A DNA stretch of 64,000 nt from contig JARBJD010000215.1 in assembly GCA_033064195.1 (NCBI GenBank), positions 62,001 through 126,000 on the forward strand. The letters are read 5' to 3'. Position numbers and translations under genes: made by a program. Within the stretch, counting starts at the first letter, position 1; each line of letters starts with the position of its first letter. The DNA comes from Blattamonas nauphoetae (Eukaryota > Preaxostyla > Oxymonadida). Below are positions 1-12,523 of the stretch, piece after piece. Under the pieces are notes generated by a model. The model searched no databases. It saw nothing but the letters and a program-made list of their open reading frames with translations, and had not been told where the DNA came from.

Positions 1-1670
1 GAATGACAGGAAAAAATGAAGGGAATGGAGAGAAAGACAAACACAGTTTGAAGTGCCCCCCAGGGAACACAAGAATGTTCTCCATCTTCACATCTCCATG
101 CGCTGTCGACCCACTTTCGTGGTTGTGCATCAAGTTCAGCGCCGACGAAACATCCACCATCACTCGATAAACAACCTCAAATCACAAGAAGCACAAACAC
201 AACAATAATCAATCCATGAACAACATCCAACTTAATGAACAACAAAATCAACAACAATCAACAAGAAAACAACATTTCAAAAACAAACTTCGCGAGTCAC
301 AAGAACTCCACGGGATGTGTGGTCCAGAACGAGATCTGCAAGCGACTGCTCTCCAAGTTCCATCACAATCACTTTCATGTTCCCCATCGGTACAACTTCT
401 TTCAGTCCAACAATTCCTGGATGAGCGAACTTTCGAAGTCGATTAACTTCACGATCGATTCGTTCCTTGTCTTTTGCTGTCACACACGGAATCATCTTTC
501 CCGCATAATGTATCTGAGTTGAATTCTCAATCAGTTCCACAACGCTTCCGAAGCCCCCAGAGTTGATTGGTTTCACGAACGAATCTGAACAAACAAGTCC
601 ATATTATTCGTGTCTGAAAGGGAAAAAGGAACATACATCCTTCGGGAACTTCTAACATATCTGTCATTTCGATAGCTTGACTGATGAGAGAATGGTTTTT
701 CTCCGATCTCCCCACCGGCAAAAAAGAACGATGAGACTTATTGATTCTCGGAAAACTGACTGTCCATAGAGATATATCATGTTTGAAAAAACAACTAGAA
801 TCAAAAACCAATTCCTCGATGAGACTGCAAATGATATCGAGTGTTGATTCTCTTGCAGTACAATGATCCTGATGCTGGAGTGGATCACGCTGACCATTTG
901 ATTTCCAACATTCCCTCCAAGATTGGTGATGGTTGGGAGAGGCGAGAAATGCTGTCGATTCGGAATGATCCTCCTCCCCCACGGATAGATGACTGAAAAC
1001 GAGGAGAAATGAGAGATAAGAGAATCACACTCCAATTCGCACTGATGAAGGGATTCCTGACATGTAACATTCCCCAGCCTCGCCATTCACAAAGAATTGC
1101 ACAGTTCGTGGTGTTGAGGAAAGATCAACTTCCATTCGAACACTATCTCCTTCACGCAGAACAGTGTGGCAATCTTGCAATGAATGTGATGATGGAGTCT
1201 TGACCCAGAGAGAACCAGATCTGTTGAGACTGATGGAGTCTGAGAAGAGAAGAAGAAAGAGAAACAGACTTTTTACCTTATTTCCGAGGAGTTCACCAAC
1301 TTGCGGCAGGGGGCTGTTGGACTTCATCAAGCCAAAAGCGATAGTACCAGAACCACGACAAACTGAAAATGATGATGGTTGAATCAAGCAGACATGCAAT
1401 CCTGAGAATCGAGAATGTGATTGAGACAATTCCAGATGTGAATGGGTCATAAAGAAGGGCAGAGCTCCAATGCGCATATCCATTAGAACTCTGACCACGC
1501 TCGGTTCTGGTAATAGTTGTGTGCTTGATGGAGAAATGAGAAGGAGTTGTGAAAAGCATTTGGGGAAGCGTTTTGAGGTGAGTTGGAGTGAAGTAAAGTT
1601 CCGGTGGCGCAACACTGCGATCGGATGTCAATCTACGTATCTCCATTGAATCAGTTTCCTCCACAGTCAT
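1..1670 (-). CDS. SPRY-domain plus protein kinase gene, 3' end cut by window
   Basis: Read right to left from an ATG at 1670, this multi-exon gene first encodes a SPRY-like domain. Pieces such as SALLYDPFTSG, VDLSSTPRTVQFFVNGEAG and ISRLSQPSPILEGM are spread over three frames, so short introns lie between them. A kinase N-lobe follows: the glycine loop NSGGFGSVVEL and the VAIK-type lysine in HYAGKMIP, around 576-480. The catalytic loop HGDVKMEN is near 30-100. HGD replaces the usual HRD. The activation loop and C-lobe lie beyond the left edge. The kinase part is a close paralogue of the gene at 17107-19186, which helps place the introns. Exact exon ends in the SPRY part are not resolved. A serine/threonine signalling kinase is likely; the substrate is unknown. 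Confidence 0.75.
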
Positions 1671-1749
1671 TTTGTGTTGAGATCAATCCCTTTATTTGAA
1701 GGAATCAGACTGAACACATCAAAATGAGAGAATCTTGTTCAGAAAAAAC

Positions 1750-3229
1750 TCACAAAAAAGTATAAGGAAAACACATCGGAGAAATGAGTAAATAAATGAC
1801 AATAAGGAGTTTAATAGATTGATCTTTCGGGAATTCCAACAGGGAGGACCCACACATCCTGTTTTGGTCGCCGATTGGGGTGGTCGGTGTGGTGTCAGTA
1901 TTGGTACTATCGTCATTCACTCCAACACGACCAAGACTCCCATTTCTGAGCAGTGCGACAGTCGCGGCGAAGGAGAGTGTGTCAAAATGACACTGAAACT
2001 GTTTGGAGAGGAGAGGTCTCGAAGCCATTCAACAGCTTCGTTGGCGAGCGAGCGACGATCGACCAGACCAGAACAAGAAGATCACCGGAGAGTGCGAGCA
2101 GCGCGTCGGTGTCAGAGTCGGGCCGAAGACGACAGCGGATGGCTCGATCACTGTCGACTTGTCCTGTTCAGATCAGTCCAGCGACGAGCACACACTCGCC
2201 AGGAGCGGCGGTGATGGAGAGCATCATTTGGGAGAACAAGCACTAATCAATCACACAAACACAATCTTTCAGCAACCATCACGATTGGTGGACACCTTCC
2301 ACATCTGAGTAATGTGAGAGCGGCGGCGATGGAGAAGGAAAACGTGACGATGGAGGGAGATTGGCGAGAGAGAATCTGAATCGTTCTGGAAACCAAGATG
2401 TGATGCCAGAGCCAACAAAGATCACAACCTCACCTGTAGTGTGGTCCAACAGCAGACACAAACTGTTCGGAATGTTGGCCAGTTCATCACCACCTAAACA
2501 CCAATTCAGGTGAGTTCATGCCCTGCAGGTTGTTCCATTCGATCGATCTGGCACCATGATATTCACCAAAGGATGTGCAACATTCACTTTTTCCGTCATC
2601 AAAGGAGACTCGATCTGTTCGAATTTTTGGTGGTTCTCTTCTGTGTTCTTCAGCAGCTGCTCAATCAGCATCTTGAAACGCGGAAGACGCTGCACAGGAA
2701 GGATCAAGAACGACTCGATCGGAAAGCTCAGACTTGCTGGATTCTGCGAACACTCCTTCAGAAACTTCCGGAACGCCTTGTTGTTCTTTTGCAGATCCGC
2801 AATCGTGTTCTGGCTGTTCGTGTTGTTGTTGATGGACAGCGTGTCGCAGCGCAGATACGCCGACCTGCTCGCAATCTCCTTCCCAACCCCTTCCCCGCCA
2901 TTCTCCTCAATCGACACCTGCAGCTGCTTCAGAAGCTCCAAGTTCGTCGACAGAATCACTTTCAGCTGGCTGAAGATCGATTTGATGTCCATCTCACTCA
3001 AACCCAGTTGCTCTCTTCGACTTCGGCATGGTTCGGAAAACACGTCGTGGAAGGCTTGCAGCTGGGCGACAAACGTCTTTTCTGTTGAGAGGATCTCGGC
3101 GAGGATGAACACTCTCTGCTGCGCTCGTTTCGCAACTTTCTCACTTTCATCAGGTGTCGACTGACCAGGCTGAGGAAGCGAAGAGACAATTCTTGGAGTG
3201 GTGGTTCTGGGAAAGAACGAACGGTTCAC
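1750..3229 (-). CDS. RhoGEF (Dbl-homology domain) protein
   Basis: The open frame at 3229-2516 encodes a DH domain. LAEILSTEKTFVAQLQAF matches conserved region 1 of Dbl-family exchange factors, and FLILPVQRLPRFKMLIEQLL matches conserved region 3. Such proteins load GTP onto Rho-family GTPases and act on the actin cytoskeleton. A PH domain usually follows the DH domain. Coding-like sequence continues to about 1750 through at least one intron (for example FQCHFDTLSFAATVALLRNG near 2000), but I cannot recognise a PH fold in it with confidence. No ATG lies upstream of the DH domain in frame, and 3229 is a GTG codon. The first exon is therefore unresolved, and only about 75 bp separate it from the next gene. 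The DH call is firm; both ends of the gene are not. Confidence 0.75.
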
Positions 3230-3303
3230 AGATGAATCGCTGAGGTGAAGTGAAGAAGGATGAGAGAACAGAATGATGAAAGCGTGAAGTAGTCAGTTCT
3301 CTT

Positions 3304-5455
3304 TTATCCATCCATAGCGACAGCAATCGTTCCTCCAACCATCTGCGGCTCGAACACAACTTCAACTGATTCAATCTCAACTGCATCGTGTTCTCCGTAG
3401 ATGTACACAGCGAATCGGAAGGGAACTGGGATGTTTTTGAAGAAGACTGGCTGCGTCTCTCCATCCTGTGACAGTTTCAATGTTCGCTTTCCTTCTCGTC
3501 CATCTGCCTCCAACACCACTCGCTGTCCCTCTCGTCCTCCCAAACATGCTGATCCTTCATTTAAATCTTTATCGTTCTGTGTGGCATCTCGACAATGTTG
3601 ATACAAGTCCCATCCTGCTCCTCCCTTCAGACTGGGAAAGTATTCCGTGAGAGCCTTGCTGCTCAGACTGGACGAGACGATCCCAACTGCGAAATTTAAG
3701 TCCGGTCCTTTTCTGATTGTGAGCGACAGACGAGCCACAACTTCCCCAAACTCGAACGAGATTATCGACGTGCAAGATTCCTGAAATTTTCTGAAGACAT
3801 TTCCTGAAAGTCCATAATCCAGTTGATTGAACAGTTCGATCGCTGCTGCTCCAACTTTGGATTGTCGTTTTCGTTCCTGCTCGGCCCATCTCCTGACTTG
3901 TTCCATCATTTGTTGGTTCTTCGCACGCTCCGCTTCCATCTCCTTCATCTTCATCTGCAGTAGCTCTTCCATCCTTTGCTTCTCCTTTCCAATGTCCAGT
4001 CCAATCACCCCTTCTGTCTTCTCTCGTCGAGGAGTGAATGAATGCGGGAAGTGGATCAAGAGAATTCCTCCAATCTCTTTCTGCACCTGTCTCGTCCACG
4101 TCTCCTCATTCCCCGTTTTCTTCGAACTCTGATTGACAGCCAGCATCTCACCCAGCGTGCTCTCGATCAGAGAGAGTGCTGACGAACAGCGACTCAAAAG
4201 TGAGAATTCGGATTCGTTTTCATCCTCCGAAACTCCTTCCGGCTGTTCGCTCACTGGTTTGTTCTCTTTCACTTTCTTCTCTTTCTGATTCGAAATGAAG
4301 ACAGAAAGACCAGTGCAAAGTGCGTCCAATCCTCCAACCAGCGACATCGCTCCGTTCTTCCACCTCTCATTTCGAGTCGACGACAAAATCATTTCCAGAC
4401 ATTGCGAGCACAGCCCTTCAACAATCCCACAACTCAGAATCCCTTCCACGTCGTTCGATGACAGACACACACTGCACAGATGCCTGACACACAACACAGG
4501 AAACAGCAAAACAGCAACACGACAGCAGAAGCAGACAAAAGAAGACAAAAAGAGAAGAGATCACCAGAGAGGAGAGAGAGAAAGAGAGAGAATGAAGAGA
4601 GGAAGAAACAAACCCAATCGCGCGTGTCGCTGCTTCTCCAACTCCATTCTCCGCTTTCTGAGTTCAATCCAAGGAACAATCACAACACAACAACCATTTC
4701 ATAAGAGAGAGAAAGAGATAGATGAGAAGAAGAGAGGAGACAAACAGAGATCAGACCAACGAGGCAAGGAAGAAGAGAGCTCACGCGAGTCCGAACAGGC
4801 AGCGATGCACCACTCACAACCAATGACACCACACTCGTCACACACACCTGCCACACAAAACATAACCAGAGAACGAAATAGAACGAAGGAGAGGACACAA
4901 GTGAGAAAGAGTGAGAAAGAAAGGCGACAGACGAAAAGTTGGTCTGAGCAGGGTTCGGACAATGTGCAGCACAATTCTTCCAACAATCCACTCGACACCA
5001 CACACGCACTCATCTCTCCCACCTTGCTTTGATCTGACGAAAACAAGAGACCACACAGATGACAGGAATACATTCAGAAAACACAATAAAATTGAGGAAC
5101 CGAAGAACAATGATTAAATTAGAAAGTTGAATGAGAAACAAACCAGAGAGGATCTTGGAGTGGACAGAAAGTGCGACTTCCATTTTCGATTTCTCGTCGC
5201 CATTCCTGAACTTGGTAAGACATTCTGTAGTGAATGACACCTGAAATCGAAGGGAAGTATATTTGCAACAGTGAATATTTAGAATGACGAGAGTGATGGG
5301 AATGTTTCATGAAGAACGAAACATGTTTTCGTTTTGGAACTTTGTGATGTGAATGTGTCAGAGAGAAAATGAATATTTGGGCAAACCATGTTTTCGGGAA
5401 TTGGAGTTTCTGATACGGTATCGATCTGAAGATTGGAGGTGGTATCTGTATACAT
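3304..5455 (-). CDS. ARM-like protein with conserved C-terminal beta domain
   Basis: This is a multi-exon gene. The 5' exons (5455-4560) give pieces such as NMVCPNIHFLSDTF, VSFTTECLTKFRNGDEKSKM and ELRKRRMELEKQRHARL in different frames, split by short introns. The last exon, read from about 4480, starts at HLCSVCLSSNDVEGILSCG, a helical ARM-like stretch. A Lys/Glu-rich coiled coil (MEELLQMKMKEMEAERAKNQ) follows, then a C-terminal domain of about 170 residues beginning KVGAAAIELFNQLDY. That domain is almost identical to the C-terminus of the kinase at 17107-19186, down to a long shared stretch starting GSACLGGREGQRVVLEADGR. The function is unknown; the domain could be SPRY-like. The first ATG in frame near the 5' end is at 5455, but an additional upstream exon is possible. 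Confidence 0.6.
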
Positions 5456-5764
5456 CAATCTCAACAGTCGATCGAACCCTTTTTGAACAGAACTCTCTGA
5501 CAAAGTGAAATATGAATCTCAGACCAATACTTGAGAAATATCATGTGTATGTGACGTTCTGTATCCCATTTTTCATGGATATTTACGTTTTAAGGCATTC
5601 CTTTGTTGGAGTGTCTATCGCCCATACTCTTCTCATTTTGAGCTTTAGGATTCTGTTCATAGATATCTTTTTAGTTTTCAATGACCAAAACAATCGATTC
5701 TCTCTTTTTGGAGGAAGAGAGCAAAGTTAAATATGACCAAGGAAAAAGCATTCATTCGTACATC

Positions 5765-8700
5765 ATGATGATGTACACCATCACAAGTACAGCTCTTCTC
5801 AGCCTCCAACAGAAGAAAAGAGAGCAATGTTATCGATGCGCAATCCGTGGAACACAGTATTCTTATTTTCACTTCATTATATTCCATTCCAGCATCTATC
5901 TGCACATCATCAAAAAACACCCAGGCTACACCGACGCGGTCCGCCAAAAACATGGAAAAGATCTTGAAAGGGTATGTCAACTTATCTTTTCTTGACACTA
6001 TATTTGTAGAAAGGTCGTCAATGTCTGGAAATCTTGGAAGGTCTCCAGCCGATCGTCAAAGAACGTCTAAAGCAAGGACTCCCCATCGATGAAGAGCAGG
6101 ACTTGCTTCGGAGTTCTCAACTGAATGTTTCAAACAATGCCACAACTCCCTTATCTCCTTCCGAAGAGCGCAACCTCACAAATCAGGAATTGCTCATTAC
6201 TGACAACCCTTTGAATTATTCTATTGCTCTTCCATCAATATATGCACCTGCCCCTTCCCTTTCCGTCCAACCGACGCAATCCACGGTCCCCATTCAGCCG
6301 GAATCAACGTCCGAACCGCCAGCACCGCAATCGGACAACTGGTGGGAGAAAGAAGGGAAAAGCACAACATTCCAGTTGTCATACGAGTCATCTCGTCCCC
6401 TCCAACCGAAAGATCAAATCCCGTCTGTTCGGCCGCAGGAGCAAAATGTTGATTATCCTGTTCTTCCACTGCCACCACCCCCAGAACCTCCAGCACCAGC
6501 CATTCAACAAACTATTGTTCCCGAAATTGCACCCATCCAACAAGTCCCACCCTTCGATCAGATGCAAATGCCACCGGCAGTTGAGAACGATCCCTTCGCT
6601 CCATTTCCTTCATCGTCTGCAATGGACGGCAGTTTGTTGGAGTCCGCTGCTTTGGCTCATCTTTCATACTCTCACTTTCCGGTCAATGCAGATCCATCAG
6701 CGCCGACGGAGCAGATTACGAATGATCCACCGAAAGTGAATGTAACGCTGTTTAACAGTTCCTCTCCCAAATCTGACTCTGAAGAGGCGTCTTTGGGCCT
6801 TCCTCCTCCTCCAGCTTCGATGGAACCGATGCCAAAGCACACACTTTCACCGATTCCGAATTTGGACTCTCCTGTCATTGTTCAACCACCAGCTCCTAAA
6901 CAGGAACCATCTCTGTCTTCAACATCGTTTGTTCCACCCGAAAGTGTGCCAGTCAAGGATCCTCTCTCGTTTATCCCTCCTCCACCCACCCAACAAATCT
7001 CGAAGGACCAACTAGCCTCTTCTACAGCTGAATTATCAAAATCAATCTCCATTCTTCCTCCCCCTGCCAAAGAAGTGGTCGTCCCATCTGCACCGCTTCA
7101 GACCTCGTCTCTTAATGCCTCAGAACAACCAAAGCCTTTGATCCAACCTGATCTACAGCCCATCGACTCTTTTGTTCCTCCGATCAGCAAAGTCCCATCG
7201 GCAGATGCTTTAGCACATTCCTCCACTCGCCCAGTGTCCATTACACCATCCCCGCCTCCTCTCTCCAAGTCGTTCTCCACGAACACCCTCTCCTCATCAA
7301 TCGTCCTTCCTCATCCACCCCAAACCACCAACCCCATTCCCACTCCCCAAATCAACAAAACAGAAGCACCCGTCGTTCTTCTCCCACCTGCACCAACCAA
7401 GTCACAGCAAGTCATCCAGCCACCTCCCCAACCAACACAGATCGGTCAGTCATACACAGATAACACTGCCCGAGTCATCCCCGCTCCCCCTCCTCAAACA
7501 CAGACACTGACACAGACGCAGAACACCACGCCACTCGTCGCTTCACACACAATCACACCTCCTTCCAGTTCACAAATCATTCCTCCAAAACAAATTCTCA
7601 AAACCTCCACATCTCCTCTCACACAGACCTCGAACACTGCGAAAGTCACTCTCTCACCACCTGTCGTCATCGCATCACCTCCGAATCCCAACATGAATGC
7701 CACCACATCCACTCGCTCTGACGTCTCGTCGAAGGCAGTCACCACCATCCAGCCGCCTCCCATGGCCTCTTCTGTCGTCTCCATCACACCTCCTCCTACT
7801 GCTCGGGCAGCACCGATCGCAACAAGCACGCCTGTCACCTTCGCTCCTCCAACCGCAGCAACGCCTCCGAAAGTTGTGATGCTGTCCCCTCCACCAACAC
7901 AGAAGACAGTGCCGGCATTCCCCCCTCCTCCACAACAACCCAAGCCGCAGCAGAATGCTGTTGTGCTTCCTTCGCCGACGACGCTTGTTCCGCGAGGATA
8001 TGCTCCGATGCAGCAGAAGTACCAGATGATGACACAGCCAACACCGACCATTCCTTCATTTGTCTCCCATCCAAATCCTAACCCGCCTTTCCTCCCTTCA
8101 GTGCCACTTCAACCACAAACACAGCAATCACAGCTCAATCCAAATGCGATGATGTCTCGTCCTGCTCCACCCGGTGTCGACATCCACACCACACTTCTCA
8201 TCCACGAGACAGGAGTTCAGGGACAATCACGAGATCCAATCAGACACGTGTTCCTGTCGTCTTCGCTGTTTCAGATGTTCATCCAGGCAGCGCACTACAA
8301 CAACTCGATCAACGTCGAGACGTGCGGGATGCTCTGCGGAAGGATTGTGGATGTTCCCGCTGATTTCGTGACGAAGTTTAGGAAGACACTACATGGAATG
8401 GGTATGCGAGGAGTGGTTGTGGTCGTTTCTGGTTTTGTCCTTCTTTCATTTTCTTCGTCTTCTCTCCTCACTTTGAATTCATTTTTCGTCATCTCTTCTC
8501 TCCTCTCTCTCAGCCTCCGCACCAACAACCAACACAGTCAGTGTCCTCGTCATCACGCAAGTTGTCATGCCTCCACAACACGGCACCAGCGACACTGTCG
8601 TCGCTGAGAAAGAAGAAGTGCTGGAAGAATACATCACAACGTCGAAGGAGCTCATCATGATCGGCTGGATCCACACACACCCAACGCAGAAGGCGTTCCT

Positions 8701-9180
8701 GTCGAGTGTGGATCTTCATACACAGCTGCCGTATCAGATGATGATGCCAGAGTCGATCGCAATCGTCGTTGCGTTGAAAGAAGCATCGTATGACATGTTT
8801 ATCAATTCTTTTCTCAACATTTCTGTTCTCTTTTTCTTGTTTCTGTTCTTCCCTCGTCTTCTTTCTGACTTCTCTCTTTCTCATTTCTCATCTCATCTTT
8901 CCTCTCGTCCAGTGTTGCTGTCTTCACTCTTTCACCTTCCGGTCAACAAACCATCCAGCGCTGTCCTCTCCGTGGCTTCCACAGACACGACGGCGAACAG
9001 ATACCTGCTCGCCCTTTCTACGGAATCGCAACACATGCGACTGTTTTGGATCAACGCGAGTGGACTGCCTTTGCAAAGAATGTGACCATGTTTTCGAGCC
9101 AGATTCCGAGCAATCAGTTCATTGCTGATCTCACCGAGCATGACTGGCAGCTGCAATTGGTTGATCTGCGTGGAAGGTGA
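5765..9180 (+). CDS. AMSH/STAMBP-like JAMM deubiquitinase
   Basis: Four exons join in frame to about 1046 residues: 5765-5971, 6010-8401, 8514-8787 and 8913-9180 (introns of 38, 112 and 125 nt). The first 100 residues look like the AMSH/USP8 dimerisation domain ([11 protein letters not shown], then [16 protein letters not shown]). A proline-rich, probably disordered linker of about 650 residues follows. The C-terminus is an MPN+/JAMM metalloprotease: VETCGMLCG carries the glutamate, and [17 protein letters not shown] carries the two zinc histidines and the aspartate. It ends in [12 protein letters not shown], as AMSH proteins do. AMSH enzymes cleave K63-linked ubiquitin chains at ESCRT on endosomes. 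The linker is far longer than in animal AMSH and rich in PPP and PPAP-like runs. Three consecutive ATGs (5765, 5768, 5771) are start candidates. Confidence 0.88.
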
Positions 9181-9373
9181 GCATTCACCATTTATTTATC
9201 TTGTTTAATTGTGAAGAGCATTTATTGTTTTGCTGTTGATTTCATCATACCCTTCCGTTCATGAATCAAGAGCACTCAATATCCTTTTTCAACACTTCGA
9301 AAATTCGAGATCTACCCATGTTTTCAGCCGAGCCAGTGACAAAACTGAACCTGTAACTTATACATTACTTTTG

Positions 9374-12271
9374 ATGCCTCAAACGACCCTATCAGACTTT
9401 GACACAAAGAAACGAATTGGTCGAGGTGCCCATGGGGACGTATTCCTCACAGTTCGCAAGGCTGATCAAAAGCAATATTGCTTGAAAGCTGTTGCTCTAA
9501 ATGAACTATCAGAGTTTGTAATTTGTTCTTCATTCACTAGTTTTCCCAATTTTGTCACTATTTCTTCCAACTAATCATCCAATCTTGCTTTATTCGTGCC
9601 ACAGTAAAGAACAGGAAGCCGCAATCAGAGAAACGCATGTCCTCGCCGCTTTAAATTCACCATATGTTGTCAAATACAACGACTCCTTCATTGAAAACGA
9701 TACTTTATATATTGTGATGGAATACGCCCCACATGGAACCCTCCAGGATCTCATCACTGTTTGTTCTCATCTTGATTCATCTTGTCATCTCCTATCAGCA
9801 CAAGCAAGAAATGAAGGGGAAGTTTGATGAGTCCGAAATTTGGAAGTTCTTTATCCAGATTTGTCTGGGAGTTGAGCGTATCTCATTCTCTCATTCATCG
9901 TTTACAGATTTTCACAAGAAAAATATCATTCATCGAGATCTTAAGCCTCAAAATGTGTTCATTGGATCTGAATACACGTATTTCATCATTTTCTCTTCAA
10001 AATAACCTTTTTTTCAGCCTCAAAATTGGAGATTTCGGGGTCGCCAAATCCATCCCTGAAGAAGGTGAAACCACAAATAATCTGCACTCAACTCTGGATT
10101 CTACTGTCGATTCAAACCTCTCGGGAACCCAAGATCCCTTCGCACTGTCCCATTCTGGCTCAAGACCACGAGCCCAATCACTCGTCGGAACCCCGTACTA
10201 TCTGAGCCCAGAACTGCTTAATTCAGATCTTGTCACGCCGTCATGTGATATTTGGGCCATGGGTTGCATTCTTTATGAACTAGCAACTCTTCAACGACCG
10301 TTCGATGCATCGAATGCTGTGTGAAGTTTTTTGTCCATAATATTGACTTTATCTCTCTTCCAGGGTGCTCTTATTGTTCATATATTAACTAATGATCCCG
10401 AACCTGTCCCGTCATCCTATTCCGGCACTCTTTCGAATATGGTCATGAAAATGCTCCAAAAGGACCCTCGCAATCGACCAACGATCGATGAGGTCCTGAC
10501 AACAGTCCGAGAAGTGAGTCTGTGGCGTGTTCAACCTCTTCGTCGGAAGAAAAACGCAAGACTGAGTGCCACAAAAAGCAAAGTGGAGTTGGAGAAAGTG
10601 GACAAAGGAACAGACGGAAAGGAGACGAAAAAGACTGAAAATGAGGAAGCAAAGCAAGAACTGCCTCAAGAATCAAAACCACTTCGACGCAGATCGCAGC
10701 GAGGGAGGTCCACATCACCACCAAACAGAGAAGGAGTTGAGAAAAGAGAAGACAAACAGAAAGAAGAGAAGAGGGAAGAGAAGAAGAAGGACGAGAAGCC
10801 AGTTCCAGTTGTCCGCAGGAAGCCAGAATCGTTCTTTGTTGACATGACCATTGCGGGGTTTGGGGAAGAGAAGAAAGAGGCGCGGCGAGCGGAGAAGAGG
10901 GAGGTGAAGGAAGAAAAGATCGGAGGAGAGGATGGAGGTGGATGGGTGTTGGTTGTGAAGGGTGAGAAACACGAGGAGCAGACCGTGGATGACACGAAGA
11001 AGGAAGACGAGAAGAAGGAGTTGGACAAGATGATGGAAGAGATCAACGAACATCGACGCCAATCCAACCTCAAAGTTCAGGAAGCGAAGGAACGGATGGA
11101 CAAACGATGGAAGAATCACGAGAACAAACAACCCACACTCAGTCCTGAACCAACATTCTTGAAAATGCCGCCGTCAGAGAGAAACGATCTCATGGTCACC
11201 CCACAGCCCGTCATTTCACCGAAATCAAAACCGACGCGGACACAACCGAAGCCAGTGAGAAGTGTGAAGAGTGAGAGGGATATGAGTTACACACAGACGA
11301 TCGCGGACACTCACACACAAATGACGAAGAGCGAGCAGTTGCCAGTGAAAGGGAAGAAGCCACTTCATTCGAGATCGGTCTCGCAAACACATCTCACCAC
11401 GACACTTCAAGCTCCCTCTCAAACCATCAACGTTCTGAGCACACCAGCCAATTCACTCGCCTCCCCATCTTCTTCCATTCTCGTTCCCAACCCATTCAAC
11501 GGTGAAGAACCGTTCGCCTCTCCCAAACCCTCCATCCTTCCCCCTCGAATCGTCTTTGGAAACGAAAACAAACGACTTAACGTGAAACGAAAGCGAGACA
11601 GAAGCATTTCACAAGACAGAGAGAAAATGAACGACACGTCAGACGCTGAAGTTGGTGATTATGTTCCTTCGGTTCGAAACTCACTCAATCTGACGGCAGG
11701 TCGCTCTCCACTCCAATCAACTTACCAACCACTCTCACCTTCACAACCCCACGCAATTCTCTCCCCCACACAACAGATCAGCACACTTGGACAGATTGTC
11801 CATGGGTCGCCTTCGGAAGACTGGCATTCGGTGACAACGACGCAGACGACACCGAGCAAGCGACGAGTTCTCGCGAGGAACAAGTCAGTCAAGAGAGTCC
11901 CACCAAGTCCCACGAAGGAGTCACACACTGTGTCCACTCCGAGGGAGATCCCGATGGTCACAATTGATCCGGCCGAGTCGGACGATTCGTCCGGTTTCGA
12001 TGCGACGACTGATCCGTCCAAAATAACAAATATTCCTCACTATTCACCCACAAAAATGACGAAACAGAGTCGGAGATTGAAAGGACAGAAGCCTAAGCAT
12101 GAGGATGCGCCGGAAAAACAGCTGCCCCACAAGAATTATTTGCCGCTGGAAAGGAAGAGGACGGTGGTGAAAAATGAGAATGGGGGGACGGAGAAGGACG
12201 AGCGGACGCTCATGCTCTTCACACAAGGACCTTTTGACCGGGATGCTTCTGATGATGATCAATTTGAATGA
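9374..12271 (+). CDS. NEK-type serine/threonine kinase with long charged tail
   Basis: Six exons (9374-9513, 9605-9758, 9799-9877, 9908-9977, 10018-10318, 10364-12271) add up to 2652 nt, 883 residues, all in phase. The introns are 91, 40, 30, 40 and 45 nt. The kinase domain fills residues 8-320: glycine loop IGRGAHGDV, lysine in CLKAVAL, HRDLKPQN, DFG in KIGDFGVAK, and LVGTPYYLSPELL, the activation-segment form typical of NEK kinases. An insert of about 40 residues rich in Ser/Thr follows DFG. The tail of about 560 residues is Lys/Glu-rich, probably partly coiled coil, then disordered. NEKs act in mitosis, centrosomes and flagella; the exact role here is not readable. The gene starts 193 bp after the deubiquitinase on the same strand. 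Confidence 0.85.
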
Positions 12272-12523
12272 ACAATGGGTTGTGTATTCCTTTTTCTCTC
12301 CTCAACACAGTCTGACGCGACAGGGCAGCTCAAACGAGCAAACGGAAAATATGTATCTTATTTTGGGTTCCACCTTCTGTTTTTATTTGTTGGTTTGATT
12401 ATGATTCTTTCAATAGTGTCCACTTGTTCAGGATGGTTTTTGATCAAACCCATGAATCAATTATAAAGCGAATCAAGATGTTCAGAAATGAAGAATAAAC
12501 AAAGACATTGACAAACAATGAAC

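Noticed and set aside
5512-5730. Small plus-strand protein upstream of the deubiquitinase
   Set aside because: AT-rich frame of hydrophobic residues ending just before the AMSH start; no homology or splice support.
6221-8074. Minus-strand open frames opposite the proline-rich linker
   Set aside because: They are Gly/Val-rich mirror images of the Pro-rich codons on the coding strand.
10412-11131. Minus-strand open frames opposite the NEK tail
   Set aside because: Ser/Phe/Leu-rich shadows of a Lys/Glu-rich coding strand; no start context or domain.
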